Part shown: positions 51,401 to 60,349 of the stretch, in pieces
Layout: every line of letters starts with the position of its first letter
How positions within the stretch are numbered: the first letter of the stretch is position 1
NCBI GenBank assembly: GCA_947044405.1
Contig: CAMRHE010000359.1
Location: 434,001-498,000, forward strand
Direction of reading: 5' to 3'
From: Leptodactylus fallax
Lineage: Eukaryota > Chordata > Amphibia > Anura > Leptodactylidae
DNA: 64,000 nt
The notes under the pieces: generated by a model
Seen by the model: the letters and a program-made list of their open reading frames with translations, nothing else
Database searches by the model: none
Told to the model about the DNA's origin: nothing
Made by a program: the position numbers and the translations under genes

Positions 51401-51454
51401 AGAAATACATTATTCATGAATCCTATGCCGAGGAAACCTTTCACAATGATATAG
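33400..51454 (+). CDS. f12: F12, coagulation factor XII (11 exons, 3' part off window)
   Basis: This secreted plasma serine-protease zymogen starts contact activation; it activates prekallikrein and factor XI. Exons are 33400-33459, 36894-36930, 37050-37149, 41533-41603, 43779-43886, 45020-45151, 46002-46106, 46182-46356, 47968-48065, 49485-49788 and 51318-51454. They join in one open frame of 442 codons: signal peptide, fibronectin II (~41-85), EGF (~91-125), fibronectin I (~127-169), EGF (~171-204), kringle (~209-292), Pro/Thr-rich linker (~296-335) and protease from R352|IVGG. Catalytic His392 (LTAAHC) and Asp441 (HNDI) are present. The domain order with one kringle fits F12 or [13 protein letters not shown] and the short EGF/FN1 pattern favour F12, as does GRK6 next door. 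The catalytic Ser exons were not found and should lie past 64,000. Confidence 0.93.
34590..34735. repeat. Fragment of the ATTATACTCTGGGGTCT repeat family
   Basis: TACTTTGGGGTCTCTTCAGA then TCCCAGAGTATAATAGGTGG forms the palindrome seen in other copies and is followed by AGGCCCAGGGGAGGTG, as at about 9880. It lies in F12 intron 1. Confidence 0.65.
34828..35298. repeat. Foldback element (~470 bp)
   Basis: CTGTCAGCAGGAAAATCGGT at the left end is repeated inverted at the right end. The arms, about 80 bp long, also contain AAACTAATGACAGTACCTT and ACACTTTCC. It is directly abutted by the next foldback at 35300. Confidence 0.8.
35300..35732. repeat. Foldback MITE (GACCTTTCA / TGAAAGGT type), copy 1
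   Basis: The block GCTCCACTGATTGCGGCACA near 35350 recurs inverted near 35660 (GGAATCAGTGGAGCGGCACC), and the end TGGAGGTGGTGAAAGGTTCT closes it. A second copy of the family is at 38503-39215. Confidence 0.75.
35897..36013. repeat. Short foldback with CTGGGTGTTA ends
   Basis: AACTGGGTGTTAACAG near 35899 is matched by GGTAACACCCAGTT near 36001. The ends match those of 3186-3295. Confidence 0.65.
36263..36542. repeat. Foldback MITE, same family as 50488-50897
   Basis: GGGGCTGTCCAGTTTGATGA at the left and ACTGGACAACCCCTTTAAT at the right are inverted ends. The inner block TAGATCTCTGCTTGCTGTCA is shared with the copy at 50488-50897. Confidence 0.75.
36894..36930 (+). CDS. f12: F12 exon 2: N-terminal linker
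   Basis: This 37-bp exon encodes [12 protein letters not shown] and one base, between TTTCAG and GTAATA. It is short and weakly conserved, but phase and acceptor/donor fit, and the human gene has a similar small exon content here. Confidence 0.75.
37050..37149 (+). CDS. f12: F12 exon 3: fibronectin type II, first half
   Basis: This 100-bp exon, phase 1 to phase 2, encodes [20 protein letters not shown] and [17 protein letters not shown] is the hallmark of a fibronectin II domain. An internal TGACAG could serve as an acceptor, but starting after TTTAG gives the VLT residues seen in relatives. Confidence 0.9.
38503..39215. repeat. Foldback MITE (GACCTTTCA type), copy 2
   Basis: GACCTTTCACTACCTCCAAC at the left is inverted at the right (GGAGGTGGTGAAAGGTCCTC). 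Blocks such as GCTCCACTGATTCTGG and AGAGCTTAAATAGCATGTCA pair or match copy 1. A fragment with GACCCCAGAGTATAAA near 38820 lies between the arms. Confidence 0.75.
39216..40307. other. F12 intron 3 segment; no gene seen
   Basis: A lone CTGTAACACCCAGTT end near 39528 belongs to a repeat family seen elsewhere. Nothing else was recognised. Confidence 0.5.
40308..40652. repeat. Foldback MITE, GGCCCCAC family, copy C
   Basis: AGGGTAAGGCCCCATGTGGC at the left pairs with GCTACGTGGGGCCCCGGCCT at the right. Long inner arms around GCAGCAAATAAGTGCTGCGG and GCTGCGGGCAAACCACTG are present. Together with copies A and B it defines the family. Confidence 0.8.
40965..41255. repeat. Foldback MITE
   Basis: GGATAAGTGTCAGAACGCTG near 40979 pairs with GGAATCTGACACTTATCCCC near 41203, and the inner block GTGAATGGAG recurs inverted. 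It lies in F12 intron 3. Confidence 0.6.
41533..41603 (+). CDS. f12: F12 exon 4: fibronectin type II, second half
   Basis: This 71-bp exon, phase 2 to phase 1, encodes [20 protein letters not shown] and KVR. It supplies the last two cysteines of the fibronectin II domain. The donor after GAGAG was chosen so that the next codon becomes the Asp of DHC, as in relatives. Confidence 0.93.
43080..43735 (+). repeat. Dispersed repeat, copy 1 (direct pair with 46685-47850)
   Basis: TTTTCAGACAACTTAG, TAGAGCATGTGATT, TCCTATATTATG, ACTCCTGGCAG, ATTAGCAGCA and AGACTGCCCAGCAAGA occur in the same order and orientation in both copies. The family was not identified. The two copies flank F12 exons 5-8. Confidence 0.7.
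43779..43886 (+). CDS. f12: F12 exon 5: first EGF-like domain
   Basis: This 108-bp exon is phase 1 at both ends and encodes [20 protein letters not shown] and [15 protein letters not shown]. Six cysteines in EGF spacing are present. Phase 1-1 exons are the rule for EGF modules. Confidence 0.96.
44132..44313. repeat. MITE, GGCCCCAC family, partial copy D
   Basis: GCTTAGGCCACACGTTGCAG at the left and GGTTCTGCAACGCCTTAGCC at the right are inverted. The interior is shorter than in copies A-C. Confidence 0.65.
45020..45151 (+). CDS. f12: F12 exon 6: fibronectin type I domain
   Basis: This 132-bp exon, phase 1 at both ends, encodes [20 protein letters not shown] and, after it, [18 protein letters not shown]. 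Four cysteines in fibronectin I order are present. The acceptor is CTTCTAG and the donor GTAAGT. Confidence 0.94.
45439..45508. repeat. Short tandem duplication
   Basis: GTTCAGCACTGTTGCGATCT and the following GGCCA recur with one mismatch about 41 bases downstream. It lies in F12 intron 6. Confidence 0.7.
46002..46106 (+). CDS. f12: F12 exon 7: second EGF-like domain
   Basis: This 105-bp exon, phase 1 at both ends, encodes [20 protein letters not shown] and [14 protein letters not shown]. Six cysteines are present. Only 75 bp of intron separates it from exon 8. Confidence 0.96.
46182..46356 (+). CDS. f12: F12 exon 8: kringle, first part
   Basis: This 175-bp exon, phase 1 to phase 2, encodes [20 protein letters not shown], then CMNWES and GLGPHSYC. 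It carries the first three kringle cysteines. The acceptor is TTTAAG and the donor GTAATA. Confidence 0.96.
46685..47850 (+). repeat. Dispersed repeat, copy 2 (direct pair with 43080-43735)
   Basis: The same ordered blocks as copy 1 are present, but with about 500 extra bases in the middle. Those include a motif near 46855 (ACGCGTTTCGGGAACCTCTG) that is typical of another dispersed repeat, probably a nested insertion. Confidence 0.65.
47968..48065 (+). CDS. f12: F12 exon 9: kringle, second part
   Basis: This 98-bp exon, phase 2 to phase 1, encodes [23 protein letters not shown] and LIPPC. RNPDGD..PWCYT is the kringle signature and the last three cysteines are here. The donor is GTACAT. Confidence 0.96.
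48606..48832. repeat. Foldback MITE (GGTTCACAC type)
   Basis: GCCAGGTTCACACTAACGCC at the left pairs with GATGTGAACCCAGCCTTAG at the right. Inner blocks (AGACCGGCGGAC / AGTCTC) repeat. It lies in F12 intron 9. Confidence 0.65.
49115..49265. repeat. Foldback MITE (~150 bp)
   Basis: GGTTGTCCAAGATTGGATAT, then TGATGGCCTATACTTA, is inverted at 49225-49263 (AGCATAGGCCATCAATATCC, then TGTTGGACAAC). Confidence 0.75.
49485..49788 (+). CDS. f12: F12 exon 10: Pro/Thr-rich linker, activation site and catalytic His
   Basis: This 304-bp exon encodes the linker from [13 protein letters not shown], the heavy-light chain cysteine (DCGVTFRK, Cys339), then the activation site [12 protein letters not shown]. 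The segment CWVLTAAHC holds catalytic His392. Cleavage after Arg352 by kallikrein is expected from the family. The linker is about 45 residues, shorter than the human one. The acceptor is TTCGCAG and the donor GTAAGA. Confidence 0.96.
50488..50897. repeat. Foldback element (~410 bp)
   Basis: GGTTATCCAGTTTCAGACCA at the left and its inverse (GTCAGAAACTGGACAACCCC) at the right bound it. The long arms also share TAGATCTCTGCTTGCTGTCA and GAATGAATGACAGCAAGC. It belongs to the same family as 36263-36542. Confidence 0.8.
51318..51454 (+). CDS. f12: F12 exon 11: protease domain to catalytic Asp
   Basis: This 137-bp exon, phase 2 to phase 1, encodes [20 protein letters not shown], then YIIHESYA and FHNDI. 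The VVLGQ and HND motifs fit F12; Asp441 is the catalytic Asp. An N-glycosylation sequon is present (NTT). The donor is GTATGA. The next exon was not found downstream in this window. Confidence 0.95.
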
Positions 51455-52160
51455 GTATGATGTCAGGAACCAGGTAGCTGCCACATGCATCAGCATTCCC
51501 CACACATGGTCTCAAACATCATTGCTCCATGTAGTGGACTGAGGACGATCTAGTCCGGAATTGCAAAACTGACTTGTGGCAAAGTTGGCATCCCATGGCA
51601 GTGCTAAGTTTAAACTCACTGAGCTTCCAAGGTCTTATCTAGATCTGCACTCCAAAATTCTGGTGTCAAAAAAAGCTGCAAAATAGTGTTTTGTGACTTT
51701 TTGGGCTCATATACACATTGTAAAATGTTGGGGCATTTTACAATTTTACACCACTCACTCCACTTTTGAAAAGTGGGTCTGGTTAACCTGTCAAGCTAAT
51801 GTATAGCAGATTTATCAAATACAACTTTTTGAAAAGTCACAAAAATTTTTTGCGCTATTATACCTTAGGGGGGTGGGTAGAAGTTTAAGGCTGTGTTCGC
51901 CCGGTGTAAGTAGTAGCTGAAAAATACAGATTCAAGAGAAATCAGCTTCTGAAATCCAGGCATTTTTTGGTGTATATACCTTTTTCAGAAGAATTTTCAC
52001 CTATGTATATAAACACTTGCAAAATACACAAGTCAAGTCAAAATACACAAGTCAAGGGACTGAGACTGTTTGCAGTTGTGTAAAGGTGGAAGCCACAACT
52101 TTCCCAAAATGGCCTTAGGTGGGTCAACTTTGCTAGGATCTTAGCCAGGATTGGCCTGTA
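51455..52160. other. F12 intron 11, first part; no exon seen
   Basis: No continuation of the protease domain (no GWG or GDSGGP-type codons in a splice context) was found here. A fragment near 51890-51915 (AAGGCTGTGTTCGCCCGGTG) resembles a MITE end. Confidence 0.5.
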
Positions 52161-52162
52161 TA

Positions 52163-53786
52163 TAGTACCTTGCAAAAGTATTTGGCCCCCTTGAACTTTT
52201 CGACCTTTTGCCACATTTCAGGCTTCAAACATAAGGACATAAAATTTAAATTTTTTGGTGAAGAATCAACAAGTGGGACACAATTGTGAAGTGGAACGAA
52301 ATTTATTGGTTATTTTAAACTTTTGTAAAAAATAAAAAACTGAAAAGTGGGGCGTGCAATATTATTCGGCCCCTTTACTTTCAGTGCAGCAAACTCACTC
52401 CAGAAGTTCAATGAGGATCTCTGAATGATCCAATGTTGTCCTAAATGACTGATGATGATAAATATAATCCACCTGTGTGTAATCAAGTCTCCGTATAAAT
52501 GCACCTGCTCTGTGATAGTCTCAGGGTTCTGTTTAAAGTGCAGAGAGCATCATGAAGACCAAGGAACACACCAGGCAGGTCCGTGATACTGTTGTGGAGA
52601 AGTTTAAAGCAGGATTTGGATACAAAAAGATTTCCCAAACTTTAAACATCCCAAGGAGCAGTGTGCAAGCGATCATATTGAAATGGAAGGAGTATCAGAC
52701 TACTGTAAATCTACCAAGACCCGGCCGTCCCTCTAAACTTTCATCTCAAACAAGGAGAAGACTGATCAGAGATGCAGAGGACCATGATCACTCTGGATGA
52801 ACTGCAGAGATCTACAGATGAGGTGGAAGAGTCTGTCCATAGGACAACAATCAGTCATACACTGCACAAATCTGGCCTTTATGGAAGAGTGGCAAGAAGA
52901 AAGCCATTTCTCAAAGATATCCATAAAAAGTCTCGTTTAAAGTTTGCCACAAGCCACCTGGGAGACACACCAAACATGTGGAAGAAGGTGCTCTGGTCAG
53001 ATGAAACCAAAATCGAACTTTTTGGCCACAATGCAAAACAATATGTTTGGCGTAAAAGCAACACAGCTCATCACCCTGAACACACCATCCCCACTGTCAC
53101 ACATGGTGGTGGCAGCATCATGGTTTGGACCTGCTTTTCTTCAGCAGGGACAGGGAAGATGGTTAAAATTGATGGGAAGATGGATGGAGCCAAATACAGG
53201 ACCATTCTGGAAGAAAACCTGTTGGAGTCTGCAAAAGACCTGAGACTGGGACGGAGATTTATCTTCCAACAAGACAATGATCCCAAACATAAAGCGAAAT
53301 CTACAATGGAATGGTTCACAAATAAACGTATCCAGGTGTTAGAATGGCCAAGTCAAAGTCCAGACCTGAATCCAATCGAGAATCTGTGGAAAGAGCTGAA
53401 AACTGCTGTTCACAAACGCTCTCCATCCAACCTCACTGAGCTCCAGCTGTTTTCCAAGGAAGAATGGGCAAGAATTTCAGTCTCTCAATGTGCAAAACGG
53501 ATAGAGACATACCCCAAGCGACTTACAGCTGTAATCGCAGCAAAAGGTGGCGCTACAAAATATTAACTTAAGCGGGCCGAATAATTTGGCACGCCCCACT
53601 TTTCAGTTTTTTATTTTTTACAAAAGTTTAAAATATCCAATAAATTTCATTCCACTTCACTATTGTGTCCCACTTGTTGTTGATTCTTCACCAAAAAATT
53701 TAAATTTTATATCCTTATGTTTGAAGTCTGAAATGTGGCAAAAAGTTGAAAAGTTCAAGGGGGCCGAATACTTTCGCAAGGCACTG
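52163..53786 (+). mobile_element. Full-length Tc1-type transposon with ~215-bp inverted repeats
   Basis: The left end (TAGTACCTTGCAAAAGTATT) is inverted at the right end (AATACTTTCGCAAGGCACTG), and TA flanks both sides. The inverted repeats extend about 215 bp (52163-52375 and 53572-53786) with scattered mismatches, so it is an inverted-repeat/direct-repeat type element. A transposase gene on the plus strand fills the middle. It is inserted in F12 intron 11. Confidence 0.93.
52552..53566 (+). pseudogene. Tc1 transposase with one frameshift
   Basis: The first 82 codons (52552-52800) carry the paired helix-turn-helix DNA-binding part (KKISQTLNIPRSSVQAIILK, then PRPGRPSKLS). A second frame from 52772 reads TLDELQRSTDEVEESVHRTT to the end at KGGATKY. 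It includes the catalytic triad in WSDETKIELF, QQDNDPKH and [11 protein letters not shown]. One frameshift near 52770-52790 separates the two. Apart from this the frame is free of stops. Confidence 0.92.
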
Positions 53787-53911
53787 TAGCTGTGGCATAT
53801 ATTTGTTTGGGCTTTGTACGTCTTATTGTGCATTGTATGACATTGTATGCATATTTATGCTGTGTATTGCTGCCTATATGCAGATGACTTATTCCACTGT
53901 TAATTTAGCTG

Positions 53912-54096
53912 CATTTGCGGCTGACACTATGTTCAAATCTGCGCTGCTGTGTCTATTGTTCTGTCCATTCTTTTAAACTGAAACCGCTGGACAAAAAAGT
54001 CAGACTTACAGCGTTTTTTTCATCTGTGTTCTTCAATGTGCACTGCAACAGAGTTTCTGAACGTAGACTCTGATGCAGATGTGAATGTAGCCTTAG
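53912..54096. repeat. Foldback MITE fragment (ATGTAGCCTTAG end)
   Basis: GCAGATGTGAATGTAGCCTT closes it at 54096, and inverted pieces (ACAAAAAAGTC, CTGTTGCAG) lie inside. The left end is not clear. Confidence 0.4.
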
Positions 54097-54099
54097 TTA

Positions 54100-55084
54100 T
54101 GACATCATCTTCGGTCTAGTACTTTCTGGAAAAAGAGCAGTACAGTGATTCTATCCCAATGGGTGGAACCTAGTTGCGCCTATTGGTTGTGCTTTGGGTG
54201 GTGTCCATTTTGTGTTATCCACACAACATCCTACACATGCTATGGCCTGACGCCATGTGGCTGAGCCAGGTGGGACAGTTCCATCTGGCGCTTCATTGCG
54301 ACTGTTGCAGCTGCCCATCTGTATGACATTGATCCCGGGAAGGAGCCTGATTGTATCCAAAGGCAAATCTAGCATGTGTCTGAGAAACAAGACTCATAAA
54401 AACTGAGCGCAAACCCCTGTGAGGAATGGGCAAACACTGTGTGTTTTCTCTGGGCCTCTACGCTCACACTAAGAAAGTGTTAACTCCTTTGTGGCTGAAC
54501 AATTGCTACCTCAGTTAAGCACTGCTGGAAGCAATCCTGTGAAAGTGAGAGTGCTTGCTTTGGCTTTGTCTTTACAAGTATACACATAACAGGGACATGG
54601 CTTTGGGTGAGGAAAAAGGAGTGCACTTAGTTCTACAGAACTTGGGGAACAAATCGTGGCCTAGTCCCTCCTGCTCCAACATTTTGGTTCATAGGATCCA
54701 TGTCACTGACTTGAACTTTCCCCAGTTTGTGGCAGGATCACCAGGCACCATTCAGTACACTGGAGGAAGGCATGGAAGGAGTCATAGTTGCCCCTTTAAG
54801 CCTTGGGCTTGGGCCACCAGGGGAGTTGACTGAGATATACAGAGACACAGGCAGTGAACTCAGTGGTCAGAGGAAATGTCACAACATAGCAGCCGAGGAG
54901 ACCAGTGCTTGGAAGTCAGCTGTCTATATTCCCCTACTGCTACGTTGCTGAACATTTGATAAAATCAAGGAGGTTTCTTAGCCAGCCGAAGAGATTTTGA
55001 TGGCGAAAACTGATTACAGCATGGGAGAGCGCTGTTTGCCCATACAATGAGACATGTAGTGCATTTAGAAGATTTGGACATCCA
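54100..55084. other. F12 intron 11 segment; no exon seen
   Basis: I saw no exon or classified repeat here. The open stretch near 54555-54833 has no domain motif. Confidence 0.45.
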
Positions 55085-55376
55085 TCTGAATGGGTTTTTA
55101 AAGCAATGCGCGGGTGTGCGCTTACACCCTCTGCACTGCGAAGCCAGTTTTTTCCGTCGGACACAAAGTCCTGCATGTCCGACTTTGTTTCCGACGAAAA
55201 AAAACGGCTCAGCGGCGCAGAGGGTGTAAGCACACACCCGTGCATTGCTTTAAAAACCCATAGAAGTGAATGGGTTTTGAAGCAAAGCGTCGCAAACGTT
55301 TCCCTATCCAGTTTTCCGACATTTAGGTAGATTCGCGGCGGACTGAGTGCCGGCGCAAGTGTGAGCCCACCCTAAT
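55085..55376. repeat. Foldback MITE, truncated copy of 55612-56034 family
   Basis: GGGTTTTTAAAGCAATGCGC at about 55091 is inverted near 55233-55262. The right end GCGCAAGTGTGAGCCCACCC matches the other copy, but the left terminal part is missing. Confidence 0.7.
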
Positions 55377-55611
55377 TGTTCCTTATTTCAACAATGCTTC
55401 ATTCTGCTCCAGTCACGGCATTGTCTACATCCTTCTTTCTTTTATGAATGTCTTTGTTCCTCTTCTTTATCTGCACAGTATTCAAAAATCTACTATGCAA
55501 GATATCCTTTTTGAGAAATACACATCACTGCCACAAGCATAACAGAAATAACTGGCTGGTGTATAGCAGACCATGCCTTGCAACAACTTTCCATAAATTA
55601 ATAGTACAGGT

Positions 55612-56034
55612 TAGGGTGGGTTCACACTTGTGCCAGAGTTAGTCCGCCGCAAATCCGACTGAAAATCTTGGAAAACTGTATAGGGAATGGATAGGGAAAG
55701 GTTTGCTACGCATTGCTTAAAAACCCATTAATTTGAATGGGTTTTTAAAGCAATGCACAGGTGCGCGCTTACACCCTGTGCGCCGCGAATCCAGTTTTTT
55801 TCGTCGGAAACAAATTCCTGCAAGTCCGACTTCGTTTCAAGCTAAAAAAACTGGCTTCGCGGTGCAGAGGGTGTACGCGCATCCCCGCGCATTGCTTTAA
55901 AAACCCATTCAAATGAATGGGTTTTTAAGCAATGCATCGCAAACCTTTCCCTATCCAGTCCCTATACAGTTTTCCGAGACTTTCAGTCGGATTCGCGGCA
56001 GACGGACTCCGCCGCAAGTGTGAACCCACCCTTA
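55612..56034. repeat. Foldback MITE (~420 bp), full-length copy
   Basis: TAGGGTGGGTTCACACTTGT and its inverse (CAAGTGTGAACCCACCCTTA) close the element. The arms are long, with inner blocks such as GGATAGGGAAAGGTTTGC and GTTTTTAAAGCAATGCAC. A central ATTTTTTTCGTCGGAAAC-type hairpin is present. Confidence 0.85.
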
Positions 56035-56419
56035 ACATAGGAAACTTTGTAATATATCTCATTAAAGAAATCTTTCTCCTTCTCTTATCATGAGTTACTA
56101 CTTACAGAGAAGTCTATGGAGACGGAAGGAACTGGAGGAGGCTGCTTGAAAAGACACACTAATAATTGCAGCTGCAAAACTGTGAATGGGAAAGCTCATT
56201 TGACACTGCTCTGTCTTTTAAGATAAGGCTTTACCACTACACAGACTAAAGCAATAAGTCAATTAACTAGCCGTCAGCAGCCATCTTCAGCCATCTCCCC
56301 TCTTCATCTGCGTGTAAGATGAATATTCTATACAGATAAACAGTCTGAGTAAATATAAAGAGAGCAGCCTAATACCTAGTTATTCGTGTCTTTTCCAGTA
56401 GCCTCCCCCTCACAATATA

Positions 56420-58024
56420 CAGTGGGGAAAAAAAAGTATTTAGTCAGCCACCAATTGTGCAAGTTCTCCCACTTAAAAAGATGAGGCCGGCCTGTAATTG
56501 TCATCATAGGTAGACCTCAACTATGAGAGACAAAATGAGAAAACAAATCCAGAAAATCACATTGTCTGATTTTTAACAAATTTATTTGCAAATTATGGTG
56601 GAAAATAAGTATTTGGTCAATAACAAAAGTTCATCTCAATACTTTGTTATATATCCTTTGTTGGCAATGACAGAGGGCAAACGTTTTCTGTAAGTCTTCA
56701 CAAGGTTGGCACACACTGTTGCTGGTATGTTGGCCCATTCCTCCATGCAGATCTCCTCTAGAGCAGTGATGTTTTGGGGCTGTCGCTGGGCAACACGGAC
56801 TTTCAACTACCTCCAAATGTTTTCTATGGGGTTGAGATCTGGAGACTGGCTAGGCCACTCCAGGACCTTGAAATGCTTCTTACGAAGCCACTCCTTCGTT
56901 GCCCTGATGGGATGCTTGGGATCACTGTCATGCTGAAAGACCCAGCCACGTTTCATCTTCAATTCCCTTGCTGATGGAAGGAGGATTGCACTCAAAATCT
57001 CATGATACATGGCCCCATTCATTCTTTCATGTACACGGATCAGTCGCCTTGATCCCTTTGCAGAGAAACAGCCCCAAAGCATGATGTTGCCACCCCCATG
57101 CTTCACAGTAGGTATGGTGTTCTTTGGATGCAACTCAGCATTCACTCTCCTCCAAACACGACGAGTTGTGTTTCTACCAAACAGTTCTACTTTGGTTTCA
57201 TCTGGCCATATGACATTCTCCCATTACTCTTCTGGAACATCCAAATGCTCTCTAGCAAACTTCAGACGGGCCCGGATATGTACTGGCTTAAACAGGGGGA
57301 CACGTCTGGCACTGCAGGATCTGAGTCCCTGGCGGTGTAGTGTGTTACTGACGGTAGCCTTTGTTACAATAGTCCCAGCTTTCTGCAGGTCATTCACTAG
57401 GTCCCCCCGTGTGGTTCTGGGATTTTTGCTCACTGTACTTGTGATCATTTTGACCCCACAGGGTGAGATCTTGCGTGGAGCCCCTGATGGAGGGAGATTA
57501 TCAGTGGTCTTGTATGTCTTCCATTTTCTAATTATTGCTCCCACAGTTGATTTCTTCACACCAAGCTGCTTGCCTATTGCAGATTCAGTCTTCCCAGCCT
57601 GGTGCAGGTCTACAATTTTGTTTCTGGTGTCCTTCCACAGCTCTTTGGTCTTCACCATAGTGGAGTTTGGAGTGTGACTGTTTGAGGTTGTGGACAGGTG
57701 TCTTTTATACTGATACCAATGTCAATCAGGAGCCATTACTACAGGTAATGAGTGGAGGACAGAGGAGCCTCTTAAAGAAGAAGTTACATGTCTGTGAGAG
57801 CCAGAAATCTTGCTTGTTTGTAGGTGACCAAATACTTATTTTCCACCATAATTTGCAAATAAATTCTTAAAAAAATCAGACAATGTGATTTTCTAGATAT
57901 GTTTTCTCATTTTGTCTCTCATAGTTGAGGTCTACCTATGATGACAATTACAGGCCGGCCTCATCTTTTTAAGTGGGAGAACTTGCACAATTGGTGGCTG
58001 ACTAAATACTTTTTTTCCCCACTG
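56420..58024 (-). mobile_element. Full-length Tc1-type transposon, antisense, two stop codons
   Basis: CAGTGGGGAAAAAAAAGTAT at the left is inverted at the right (AATACTTTTTTTCCCCACTG); both sides are flanked by TA. The long inverted repeats (about 200 bp) include AAGATGAGGCCGGCCTGTAA. The transposase is on the minus strand. Confidence 0.93.
56636..57658 (-). pseudogene. Tc1 transposase with two nonsense codons
   Basis: The frame starts [20 protein letters not shown] at 57658 and reads to a stop at 56636-56638. Two internal stops interrupt it, after DVPEE (near 57224) and after IENIWR (near 56807), with no frameshift. Catalytic residues are visible in [17 protein letters not shown] and [11 protein letters not shown]. 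It is a different family from the element at 52163, with the same overall length class (about 340 codons). Confidence 0.92.
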
Positions 58025-58659
58025 TACTTCTATGTAAGAAGTAACTAAGCCTGATAAGTGGAGAAGGAAAGATATTACTTCAATAAGATATAATACAAAG
58101 TTTCTTCTATTCACCTGTACTATTCATTTATGAAAAGTTGTTTTATAATTGGAGGTACGCTTTAAGCGATTATATTTGAATGTCTAGAATTGCTGTTGGG
58201 CTAATGGAAGCCATTGTATCATGGATTACTATAACAATTATCTCTCACTGTAAATGACCATATAGGCAGGGCCAGTTTTAGACAAAATGTAGCCCTGGGC
58301 AAAATTAAAAGCGGGGCCCCAAATCCTGACATACCAACAACACCGTCATATTTAGTCATTTCAGAAGTCAGTGCTGCACTTCCAGTGGCATTAATATAGT
58401 CTTAAAAGATCAGGAAAACAAAAAAAGAAAATAAAAATTTGTAAACATACATAGTTGTGAAATGTGTATGTCTGTACCACTATACTGGGGAGAATTATTA
58501 CCACTATACAGACAATTACCAGGAAACACAAAACACATCATATAAAGACCACTAATACCTCTATACTAGGCCCAGGTAGCATACTACCCCCACACTGTGA
58601 CTACCTCCATGAGGTAGTCGTGCACTGCACATACTTCTATCTTAACAAACATCAGATCA

Positions 58660-59068
58660 ATTAAAGGGTTTTTTCTGGATGATTATACTGATAACCTATC
58701 CTCAGGACAGCTCATCGGTATGTCAGTATGTGATCTGTCAGGATTCGACACCCGAACCCCTCACAGATCAGCTGTTCTAGCATGCTTCCGGGTGCCAGGC
58801 GCTGCTTCTGGACAGGATGCCACCCCCGCTCCTATTCAAGTACTAGGAGCGGTGCTGCAATTACCCAGAACCACCATATATAGTGGATGGGGCTGCTGTG
58901 CCACTCCTATTACTTGAATAGTAGCGGTGCTGCATCCTGTCCACTAGCAGTTTTCACCACATGGAGGCTGCTAGAACAGTCGCCCCCCGACAGATCATAT
59001 ACTGATGACCTATCCCGTGGATAGGTCATCAGTATAAAAAATCAGTTTGCGGCTGGAAAACTCATTTA
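58660..59068. repeat. Foldback MITE, related to 19719-20112
   Basis: GGATGATTATACTGATAACC at about 58677 is inverted near 59010-59040, and CTCCTATTCAAGTACTAGGA and its partner recur inside as in the other copy. Confidence 0.7.
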
Positions 59069-59079
59069 AAATAGTGATT

Positions 59080-59353
59080 TAATAATATCCTTTTCTGCCC
59101 CCAGTAATAACAACCACCTTTTTGCCCATACAGAATACAAATGACCACCTTTGTATCACCTTATGAGTTATTATACTGCCCCCTTATAAATCAATCCCTA
59201 TTACTAATAATAGTTCCTTCTTATAAATAATACTCCCCTCCTTTTATCAGTAATAGTTTCATTAATAATAGTCCCTCCTTATTAACAATAGTTCCTCCAT
59301 ATAAATAGCCATATAAATAATAGTTCCCCAAGCCTTCTTAATAATAGTCCTTC

Positions 59354-59410
<57 letters not shown>

Positions 59411-60345
59411 CCCCTTTATTAGTAATAGTTCTCCCCCGGCCTTATTATTAAAAGTTCCTCTTATAAGTAATAGTTCCTCCAGCCTTACTAATATAATCTC
59501 CCACTGGCCTTATTAATCATAGTTCCTCCAAATATATATTCACTTATATATAGCCCTCCTTATTAATAGTAGCTCCCCAACAGGCCTTATTATTAATAGT
59601 TCCTTCTTATAAATCACCCCTATATAATAGTTCCCCTAGCCTTATTAATAATAGTTCCTCCTTATAAATAGCCCATTATTACTGGTAATAATAGTTCCTC
59701 CTTATAAATATATATATTAGGGGAAGGAACTATTATTAATAATGGGGGGGGGGGTAATAGTTCCACTAGCTTTATTAACAGATTCTCTTTATAAATCTAA
59801 ATATAATATATATGAGCTATTTATCAAGAGCAACTATTAATAATAAAGCTGCGGGAACTATTATTAATGGGGGGAGTAATAGTTCCTATATCTTTATTAA
59901 TAATAGATTCTTCTTATAAATATCCCCCTTATTATTGGTAATAATAGTTTCTCTTTATAAATATATATATTAGGGGAAGGAACTATTATTAATAATGGGG
60001 GGGAGCTAATAGTTCCCCTAGCTTTATTAATAATAGATTCTCCTTATACATATATGGGAGCTATTTATTAGGAGTAACTATTAATAATCAAGCTGGAGGA
60101 ATTATTATTAATGGGGGGTAATAGTTCCCCTAGCTTTTTTAATAATAGCTCCTCCTTATAAATAGCCCCCTTATTAACAGGGATTAGTTTTAATAAGTCC
60201 AGGGTAAACATTATTTATAAGGGGAGGGGGGGCTATTTATAAGGAGGATCTGTTGTTAAAAAAGTTATGGGAACTATTAATCCCCGCCTTATTAATAATA
60301 GTCTCTCCTTATACATACATGTACAAATATATATACGTATATAGC
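59080..60345. repeat. AT-rich degenerate tandem array with TA microsatellite
   Basis: The block TTATTAATAATAGTTCCTCC, then TTATAAATA, recurs many times with variable spacing. Several units are in reverse orientation (GGAACTATTATTAATAATGG). A TA run of about 26 units lies at 59358-59409. No coding frame is supported. Confidence 0.85.
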
Positions 60346-60349
60346 TATT

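Noticed and set aside
33400..51454. HGFAC as the identity of the protease gene
   Set aside because: HGFAC has the same domain order, but the residues around the activation site (IVGGLVAL), exon 3 (VLT...CHFPF) and the GRK6 neighbour fit F12 better. GRK4 near HGFAC was considered and dropped because the kinase matches GRK6.
54555..54951. Possible further F12 exon
   Set aside because: The translation has no GWG, cysteine pattern or other protease motif, and no fitting splice phase was seen.
57009..57677. A 222-codon plus-strand frame
   Set aside because: It is antisense to the Tc1 transposase on the minus strand, which has the catalytic motifs.
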